61,312 bases of DNA from a virus, in IMG/VR virus record IMGVR_UViG_3300011115_000316, positions 1-61,312 of that record; one strand, written 5' to 3'. The notes beneath the pieces are model-generated. The model did not search any database, was not told the DNA's origin, and saw only the letters and a program-made list of their open reading frames with translations. Below, piece after piece: positions 29,695-35,115 of the stretch (within the stretch, counting starts at the first letter, position 1; every line of letters starts with the position of its first letter). A program made the position numbers and the translations under genes.

Positions 29695-29960
29695 GTGGAG
29701 GATCATTTAATTACGCATACGCACGTATGCATGAGTTTGCCGACGATCTGCGGTACATGCTGTCTCAGCAGGGGCAAGTAGTCGCTGGCTGGAAAGTAGG
29801 CACTTGGGAGCCGCAGGTAGCAGCAAAACTTGCGGAGATTGCTGCGCTGGTTGACTACGCAGCGAAGCTGGCAAAGGAAGCCGAATGGCTGTACTCTGGC
29901 GACACCGGCGAGGATACTTTTATGGGACGGGTAAAAAAGATTGAGGAGAAGAAACCATGA
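29691..29960 (+). CDS. Conserved small phage protein, SGGSFNYAY family (89 aa)
   Basis: MSGGSFNYAYARMHEFADDL, then VAAKLAEIAALVDYAAKLAK and EAEWLYSGDTGEDTFMGRVK. The start MSGGSFxYAY...F and the end WxxSGDxGxxxFxxR are a hallmark pattern of a widely distributed phage protein of unknown role. ATGA coupled to both neighbours. Confidence 0.82.
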   Translation: MSGGSFNYAYARMHEFADDLRYMLSQQGQVVAGWKVGTWEPQVAAKLAEIAALVDYAAKLAKEAEWLYSGDTGEDTFMGRVKKIEEKKP

Positions 29961-30160
29961 GTGCATTCGGGCTAATTGCCAGCAACCTGACTGCCACAAA
30001 AGACATGAACAACCTGCAAAGTAACATGAACCGAAAGCGGAAACTGTGTTGGGCTTGCCAGAAAGATAAATCTCCGTTGGGTGGGCACCAGTCCCTGCAA
30101 CCGGGCTTCTTCAAGTTTGTTTGCAAGGACTGCGTAAAACTGAAGGAAAAGAAGCCATGA
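29957..30160 (+). CDS. Small zinc-finger-like early protein (67 aa)
   Basis: MSAFGLIASNLTATKDMNNL, then CWACQKDKSPLGGHQSLQPG and FKFVCKDCVKLK: two CxxC knuckles 26 residues apart, consistent with a single zinc-binding treble-clef-like fold. Likely nucleic acid binding. ATGA coupled to both neighbours. Confidence 0.7.
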   Translation: MSAFGLIASNLTATKDMNNLQSNMNRKRKLCWACQKDKSPLGGHQSLQPGFFKFVCKDCVKLKEKKP

Positions 30161-30384
30161 GCCGCTTTCGCCTGCTTGCATCGCACCTGGAATACTTGCT
30201 AGCAAGAGGCGCAGACTACACAAATAAAGGAATCGAAATGAATATGCGAGAAAGAATCCGGCATCTTGCCGAGCAAGACGGAATCACGCTTGAAGAAGCG
30301 GAAGATATCCTCCTAGACGCCGCAGAGTCGGAGAGCGACCGCCGGCGGGATGAAGCAGTTGAAGCAAAGGAGAAGAAAGCATGA
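30157..30384 (+). CDS. Small helical early protein (75 aa)
   Basis: From ATG 30157 (ATGA overlap with the upstream stop): MSRFRLLASHLEYLLARGAD, then MNMRERIRHLAEQDGITLEE and an acidic/basic helical end. ATG 30238 with AAAGGAATCG upstream is a competing start that would give only the second part (48 aa); the first 27 codons may instead be a separate short coding segment. Not recognised. Confidence 0.62.
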   Translation: MSRFRLLASHLEYLLARGADYTNKGIEMNMRERIRHLAEQDGITLEEAEDILLDAAESESDRRRDEAVEAKEKKA

Positions 30385-30578
30385 GCTACGAGATATACGA
30401 TATCGGAAAGCGTAAACCGTGGTACGAACGCCTTAAGCCGAAACGCCCGTGGGTAGGGCTGACGGATGATGAGATAAAAGAAATCATTGGGGGCTGGGGG
30501 GATACGCCGATCAAGGGCTACACCCGCAAGTTTATCGACCGGCTTGAAGCCAAACTCAAGGAGAAGAATCATGGCTAA
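30381..30578 (+). CDS. Small early protein (65 aa)
   Basis: MSYEIYDIGKRKPWYERLKP, WVGLTDDEIKEIIGGWGDTP. The motif WVGLTDEEI occurs in many short phage proteins. ATGA coupled to the upstream gene and overlapping the next by eight bases. Function unknown. Confidence 0.68.
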   Translation: MSYEIYDIGKRKPWYERLKPKRPWVGLTDDEIKEIIGGWGDTPIKGYTRKFIDRLEAKLKEKNHG

Positions 30579-30768
30579 ACTGCCGTACACATCTGAACTC
30601 ACGGAAGCTAGTATTACACAGGCACTGAAAGAGATTCGGCAGATGCTGGAGCAGTCCAATGAACCGATAAAGCTGAAGCCGACTAAGCTGCTTATTCGAC
30701 CCGCTGACTTGGCCGAGCTTGGCCTGACGGTGGATGATGTAGTGAAGATGATCAGGGACAACCGATGA
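30571..30768 (+). CDS. Small early protein (65 aa)
   Basis: MAKLPYTSELTEASITQALK, IKLKPTKLLIRPADLAELGL. Start at 30571, inside the end of the upstream gene (AGGAGAAGAATC before it); an in-frame upstream start at 30487 would lie deep in the neighbour. C-terminal part (LTVDDVVKMIRDN) resembles a small helical domain of phage proteins. Coupled by ATGA to the next gene. Confidence 0.65.
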   Translation: MAKLPYTSELTEASITQALKEIRQMLEQSNEPIKLKPTKLLIRPADLAELGLTVDDVVKMIRDNR

Positions 30769-30944
30769 AGTGCCCAACGTGCAACAGGTACGCAGAAGTT
30801 TTGGAAACTCGGGCAAACCCGGACGGGGTGCGCCGTCGTTACGAGTGCGCCAACCTGCACAGGTTCACAACCCAAGAAACTTTGATCCCCACTCCGGGGA
30901 TCAGAGAACAAATAGAAAAAGCCAAGCATGATAAAGCCACATAG
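30765..30944 (+). CDS. NrdR-like zinc-ribbon mini-protein (59 aa)
   Basis: MKCPTCNRYAEVLETRANPD, then GVRRRYECANLHRFTTQETL. It matches the N-terminal zinc ribbon of the ribonucleotide reductase repressor NrdR (CPxC...V.xTR...G..RRRxxC...xRFTT.E) without the ATP-cone domain that follows in NrdR; the fourth ligand position is His instead of Cys (CANLH). Short versions occur in phages and may bind DNA. Start by ATGA overlap; stop TAG at 30944, overlapping the next gene by 17 bases. Confidence 0.75.
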   Translation: MKCPTCNRYAEVLETRANPDGVRRRYECANLHRFTTQETLIPTPGIREQIEKAKHDKAT

Positions 30945-31239
30945 AGTTAAGGTCAGCCACGCTGTCCTGACGCAAACGATGCAGCTTTTGATGCAAGGAA
31001 GAGTGACGGCACAACAACTCAGTAGCCATACTGGTGTACACTTGGTCACAGCCCAAGAGTGGCTGCGGGCGCTCAAAGCCGGGGGCGTTATATATGTCAT
31101 GGATTGGCTACCGGACTCGCTTGGGCGAGACGCAACCCCCGTCTATGGCATAGGCAACTTCCCCAACCGGCCTCGGGCCAAGATGACCCGAGCAGAGATA
31201 TCGAAACGATACAGAGAACGACAGAAGGAGAAGCAATGA
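30928..31239 (+). CDS. Helix-turn-helix-like DNA-binding protein (103 aa)
   Basis: AVLTQTMQLLMQGRVTAQQL, SSHTGVHLVTAQEWLRALKA, then AGGVIYVMDWLPDSLGRDAT: a winged-HTH-like pattern (helix, GxVTAQQLSxxTGVHxxTAxxWLxxL, beta wing). Basic C-terminus (MTRAEISKRYRERQKEKQ). A small regulator of phage transcription is a reasonable inference. Confidence 0.72.
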   Translation: MIKPHRVKVSHAVLTQTMQLLMQGRVTAQQLSSHTGVHLVTAQEWLRALKAGGVIYVMDWLPDSLGRDATPVYGIGNFPNRPRAKMTRAEISKRYRERQKEKQ

Positions 31240-31469
31240 GTGAGCTTGCAAGTGACCGCCAAGTGGCGGGGACGCACTACCGAGACATGGGTGTGCAGCC
31301 GTGGGATGTGGTGGACACATGGCCCCGTGAACAGCAGATCGGCTACTACCGCGGAGGTGCGCTCAAGTACATCATGCGGATGGGTGCTAAAGACCAGAAC
31401 GCGCAGGAGATTGCCAAGGGGCAGCACTACATGGAGAAGCTGTTGGAAGTCCTGCGCGAAGAGTTTTGA
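31236..31469 (+). CDS. DUF3310-like protein (77 aa)
   Basis: Start MSELASDRQVAGTHYRDMGV (ATGA overlap). PWDVVDTWPREQQIGYYRGG followed by ALKYIMRMGAKDQNAQEIAK matches the DUF3310 pattern (H Y .. G .. QP ... W .......G. (A)(I/L)KYI.R...K......D..KA..Y). DUF3310 occurs in many phages (also called nucleotide kinase-like); role not settled. Last gene of the coupled string. Confidence 0.8.
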   Translation: MSELASDRQVAGTHYRDMGVQPWDVVDTWPREQQIGYYRGGALKYIMRMGAKDQNAQEIAKGQHYMEKLLEVLREEF

Positions 31470-31637
31470 GTCGGGCCATCGATGTAGTCTAGACAACCGC
31501 CTTGTATATGTGGCCCTAGATTGCGACAGTGCGTAGCCCGACAGCAGTTGTTTGACGCACTGTCACTCCCCCACCACGAACCGAGGGGGCGTGGAATCTA
31601 CATTCCCCCCTCACCTATTAACCCACTGGAGTCATCT

Positions 31638-31952
31638 ATGGCAAACACGCCAGAGGCGCTTGTGAAGAAGCGCATTCGAAAGATCCTTGAAGACAGCCAC
31701 ACGTACTTTGCTATGCCCATCGGCACAGGCTACGGCAACAGCGGAGTGCCTGACTTCCTTGTCTGCAGCCAAGGCAGTTTCATCGCAATAGAAGCCAAGG
31801 CTGGCAAGGGCAAGACCACCGCGCTGCAAGAGTCGCACCTTGCAAAGATTCGAGCGGCCGGCGGCGTAGCCGTCGTGATCAACGAAGCAAACATCCACGA
31901 ACTAAGAGGAATCCTTAATGAGCGCACCTTACACAACACTGCTGACAATTGA
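31638..31952 (+). CDS. VRR-NUC domain nuclease (104 aa)
   Basis: MANTPEALVKKRIRKILEDS, AMPIGTGYGNSGVPDFLVCS, GSFIAIEAKAGKGKTTALQE. The PD-(D/E)xK nuclease core is PDF...E.K (residues about 38-40 Asp, Glu and Lys in EAK), with QxxHLxKIRxAGGxAxxV, typical of stand-alone VRR-NUC proteins in phage replication modules. They cut branched DNA. The start is at 31638 with ACTGGAGTCATCT upstream; it overlaps the polymerase start by 35 bases. Confidence 0.9.
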   Translation: MANTPEALVKKRIRKILEDSHTYFAMPIGTGYGNSGVPDFLVCSQGSFIAIEAKAGKGKTTALQESHLAKIRAAGGVAVVINEANIHELRGILNERTLHNTADN

Positions 31953-33903
31953 TTTTGAAACACGCTGGGACAGCAAGGAGTACACGCTGTCCAAAATGAC
32001 CCCGGAGGAGTACATCCGTGACATACGGTTCAAGGCATTCGGAGTCTGTATACGCGAGTACGGAAGCAGTGCAGTCACTCAGTGGTATGGAAGCGATGCG
32101 CTTCCTCAAGTCCTATCGACCTACGACTGGACTAAGACAGCAGTCCTTGCGCATAACGCCCAATTCGATGTTTCGATTCTCGAATGGGTATACGGAGTAC
32201 ACCCCTGCTTCATCTTCGATTCGCTATCGATGGCACGCGCTCTCCGAGGCGTTGAGGTTGGCAACAGTCTCGCCAAACTTGCGGCAGATTTTGGCCTTCC
32301 CCCCAAAGGGCGAGCCGTTTATTCGACAGATGGACGCGCTGACATCGGCCCCGCGATTGAGAAAGAGTTGGCGGAGTACTGCAAGCACGATGTATTCCTG
32401 TGCGAGGAGATCTTCAAGCGCCTCGTTAAAGGCTACCCTGCGAAGGAACTACGGCTCATCGATATGACGATGAAGATGTACACACGCCCGATGCTGGAGC
32501 TTGATGAGGACATGCTGTTCAACGCACTGCATGAGGAGCGTGAGGCACGCGAAGCGCTGCTCGAGCGGCTGCAGATAGCGGACGCTGATCTGGCAAGCAA
32601 TGCCCGTTTCGCGGAACTCCTGCGCAAGGTAGGTGTGGAGCCGCCGACCAAGAAGAAGCAGCCCACGGTCAAGACGCCCGAGCCAGTCGGAGACAACTAT
32701 GCGTTCGCCAAGACCGACGCCATGTTCCAAGCGATGCTCAACGGCGACAACGAAGATGTGCGCCAGCTATGCGAGGCGCGGCTCAAGGTCAAGTCCACAA
32801 CCGAGCGCACACGGGCGCAGCGGTTCCTAGACATTGCAGGCCGGGGCACACTGCCGGTACCACTGAGCTACTACGGTGCCGCCACGGGGCGCTGGACGGC
32901 CAGCAAGGGCAGCGCCATCAACATGCAGAACCTCAAGCGTGGGAGCTTCCTGCGCACGGCAATCATGGCCCCTGAGAAGCACGTGTGCGTGGTGGGTGAC
33001 CTGTCGCAGATTGAACCCAGAGTCCTCGCATGGCTGGCAGACTACGACGACATGCTGGACATCTTCCGTGCAGGCGGTGACCCCTACGCACAGTTTGGTG
33101 CACAGATGTTCAACATCCCTGACTTGAGTAAAGAGAGCCATCCGGACTTGCGGCAGTCGGCCAAGAGCGCGTTGCTGGGGGCAGGGTACGGTCTTGGCTG
33201 GGCATCGTTCGCCGCACAACTGCTCGTCGGCTTCCTCGGGGCCCCGCCGCAGCGTTACGACAAGGCGTTCGCCAAGACGCTGGGCGTGACGGGCGACTAC
33301 ATCGAGCGCTTCCTTGAGTGGGACGAAAACGTAGTCAAGATGAACGAGATCCCGCACATCTGTACCGCGCAGGAGCTACTGATCCACTGCGTGGCAGCCA
33401 AGAAGATCGTCGACATCTATCGTGCCACGGCGCACGCTGTTGTGGGGTTCTGGGCACTGTGCTCCAGCCTGATCCAGCGCTCGCTGGCGGACGGTGAGGA
33501 GTACCGACACAAGTGCCTGCTTTTCAGAAAAGAAGAAATAGTTTTGCCCAGCGGCATGAGTCTGCTGTATCCTAACCTCCGTCAGCAGAAAGACAAAGAC
33601 GGTAGGAGCCAGTGGGTATACGGGCCAGACGCTACCAAGATCTATGCGGGCAAGATTACGAACAACGTCACACAAGGGACAGCCCGCGTGGTGATGACAG
33701 ACGGGATGCTACGGGTGGCTAAACGCTACCCTGTGGTGGGGACAGTGCATGACGAGTTGATCGCCATTGCACCGGAGAGAGGCGCGCAAGACGCGCTTAA
33801 ATGGGTGCTCGCGCAGATGACGCTCGAGCCGAGTTACATGCCGGGGATTCCTCTGGCCGCTGCTGGTGGCGCTCACTATAGGTACGGACTAGCAAAGAAG
33901 TAG
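31918..33903 (+). CDS. DNA polymerase, family A, with 3'-5' exonuclease (661 aa)
   Basis: Replicates the phage genome. Exonuclease: ExoI IDFET (Asp12, Glu14), ExoII HNAQFD (Asp84), ExoIII YCKHD (Asp158): proofreading residues present. Polymerase: motif A VGDLSQIEPRVLAWL (Asp361), motif B RQSAKSALLGAGYGLG (Arg412, Lys416, Tyr424), motif C GTVHDELIA (His611, Asp612, Glu613). No 5'-3' exonuclease. Motif B has GAGYGLG where Escherichia coli Pol I has FGxIYG. The length is normal for a phage Pol I of this type. Confidence 0.95.
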   Translation: MSAPYTTLLTIDFETRWDSKEYTLSKMTPEEYIRDIRFKAFGVCIREYGSSAVTQWYGSDALPQVLSTYDWTKTAVLAHNAQFDVSILEWVYGVHPCFIFDSLSMARALRGVEVGNSLAKLAADFGLPPKGRAVYSTDGRADIGPAIEKELAEYCKHDVFLCEEIFKRLVKGYPAKELRLIDMTMKMYTRPMLELDEDMLFNALHEEREAREALLERLQIADADLASNARFAELLRKVGVEPPTKKKQPTVKTPEPVGDNYAFAKTDAMFQAMLNGDNEDVRQLCEARLKVKSTTERTRAQRFLDIAGRGTLPVPLSYYGAATGRWTASKGSAINMQNLKRGSFLRTAIMAPEKHVCVVGDLSQIEPRVLAWLADYDDMLDIFRAGGDPYAQFGAQMFNIPDLSKESHPDLRQSAKSALLGAGYGLGWASFAAQLLVGFLGAPPQRYDKAFAKTLGVTGDYIERFLEWDENVVKMNEIPHICTAQELLIHCVAAKKIVDIYRATAHAVVGFWALCSSLIQRSLADGEEYRHKCLLFRKEEIVLPSGMSLLYPNLRQQKDKDGRSQWVYGPDATKIYAGKITNNVTQGTARVVMTDGMLRVAKRYPVVGTVHDELIAIAPERGAQDALKWVLAQMTLEPSYMPGIPLAAAGGAHYRYGLAKK

Positions 33904-33911
33904 GGAACATC

Positions 33912-34202
33912 ATGAACGCAATTCCAACGGCAGTTAAGGTAGGCAAGCAGCCCTACCGAATACAGTACAAGCAACGAACACCCAAGTCCATGTACGGCAG
34001 CATCTGGTATGACCGTAAGCTCATTGAGGTGTTCAAGAACGAAGACCCGGCGCGTGAACGCAACACGTTCTGGCACGAGTTGACACACGCCATCCTGCAC
34101 GAGATGGGCCATGAACTTAGCCGCAGCGAGAAGTTTGTGACTGAGTTTGCTGACAAGCTCAGCGGTGCGGTGGACAGCGCGAGGTTCGACAAAAATGACT
34201 GA
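33912..34202 (+). CDS. Small HExxH protein, ImmA/IrrE-like (96 aa)
   Basis: MNAIPTAVKVGKQPYRIQYK, then ERNTFWHELTHAILHEMGHE followed by LSRSEKFVTEFADKL. HELTH plus a downstream acidic residue forms a zinc metallopeptidase motif of the ImmA/IrrE (COG2856) kind, which in prophages cleaves repressors. It is shorter than typical members and lacks an HTH partner. Within a replication operon it may instead remodel host regulators. Its stop overlaps the next start by eight bases. Confidence 0.75.
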   Translation: MNAIPTAVKVGKQPYRIQYKQRTPKSMYGSIWYDRKLIEVFKNEDPARERNTFWHELTHAILHEMGHELSRSEKFVTEFADKLSGAVDSARFDKND

Positions 34203-34866
34203 GCAGCAAGTCAGGTGGAGCCATAGCTCCCTCAAAGATTATGAAGGCTGTGCTCGGCGCTACCATGAAGTGAAGGTGCTCAAGAGATATCCGTTTCAGG
34301 AGACGGATGCAACGCGCTACGGCGTGCAGGTACACGAGGCCATCGAGCACTACATCAAAGACGGCAAACCAATCCCGCCACAGTACGCGCAGTTCCAGCC
34401 GGTGGTGGACGCCATGATGCATAAGACAGGGCGGGTGCTGGCAGAGCACGAGATGGCGCTGACTACAAAGCTGGAGCCTTGTGCGTGGAACTCCAAGCAA
34501 GCATGGGTACGTGGCATCGCGGACATCCTGATTGTGGACGACGACAACTTGACCGCATGGGTGGGCGACTGGAAGACGGGCGGCAACCGCTACCCGGATC
34601 GAGACCAGTTGGTGCTGATGTCGATCATGACCTTCGCGCACTTCCCACACATCCGCAAAGTCAACAGCGCGTTGCTGTTCATCGTGAAGAACGATATGGT
34701 CAAGATGCAGATGCAGCGTGATCAAGCTGACGCTGCATGGTGGAAGTACCGAGAGCGAATCGCACGGCTGGAAGCATCGTTTGCAAACAACGTATGGAAC
34801 CCAACACAGACGCCGCTATGCAAGTGGTGTCAGGTGACCGGGTGTGAATTTAACCCCAAGCATTAG
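34195..34866 (+). CDS. RecB/Cas4-like PD-(D/E)xK exonuclease (223 aa)
   Basis: MTEQQVRWSHSSLKDYEGCA, RRYHEVKVLK, GVQVHEAIEHYIKDGKPI, RGIADILIVDDDNLTAWVGD followed by WKTG, and CKWCQVTGCEF. These are the motifs of phage Cas4/RecB-type nucleases: S.L..Y..CP-like start with a Cys, GxxxHxxIE, DxxxVDxxxLxxxDWKTG (Asp, Asp and Lys catalytic), and three Cys at the end that can hold an iron-sulfur cluster with the first Cys. It is likely used in recombination or end processing. Confidence 0.9.
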   Translation: MTEQQVRWSHSSLKDYEGCARRYHEVKVLKRYPFQETDATRYGVQVHEAIEHYIKDGKPIPPQYAQFQPVVDAMMHKTGRVLAEHEMALTTKLEPCAWNSKQAWVRGIADILIVDDDNLTAWVGDWKTGGNRYPDRDQLVLMSIMTFAHFPHIRKVNSALLFIVKNDMVKMQMQRDQADAAWWKYRERIARLEASFANNVWNPTQTPLCKWCQVTGCEFNPKH

Positions 34867-34875
34867 GAGAACGAC

Positions 34876-35115
34876 ATGACCCAAGTGAACGGCAAGCGTG
34901 ACTACAAACACGCATACAAACTGCAGAAGAAAACCGGAGAGACGCAAGACCAACTCGAGCGTCAGAAGGCTCGGGGGATCTACGACAAACAGAACGTAGA
35001 CCGAGCCGGCAAAGACATCGACCACATCAAGCCCATGCGGGCCGGCGGCAAGACTGCCCCCGGCAACCTGCGGCTGCGTGGGAAGAAGGCTAACGAAGCG
35101 GACAACGGCAAGTGA
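34876..35115 (+). CDS. Small HNH-type nuclease-like protein (79 aa)
   Basis: MTQVNGKRDYKHAYKLQKKT, GETQDQLERQKARGIYDK and VDRAGKDIDHIKPMRAGGKT followed by APGNLRLRGKKANEADNG. DHIKPxxxGGxxxxxNLRLRxxxxNxxxxN is the HNH beta-beta-alpha metal core; the N-terminal part is basic and helical. Such minimal proteins occur in phage replication operons. It overlaps the helicase start (TGATG). Confidence 0.78.
   Translation: MTQVNGKRDYKHAYKLQKKTGETQDQLERQKARGIYDKQNVDRAGKDIDHIKPMRAGGKTAPGNLRLRGKKANEADNGK

Noticed and set aside
30216-31100. Minus-strand ORF of 294 codons
   Set aside because: Runs opposite several coupled small plus-strand genes with good signals; Ser/Cys-rich mirror sequence without domain.
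30928-31239. Lysogeny repressor
   Set aside because: The HTH-like proteins are small and lie inside operons; no integrase, excisionase, partition system or attachment site was seen, so the phage looks strictly lytic.
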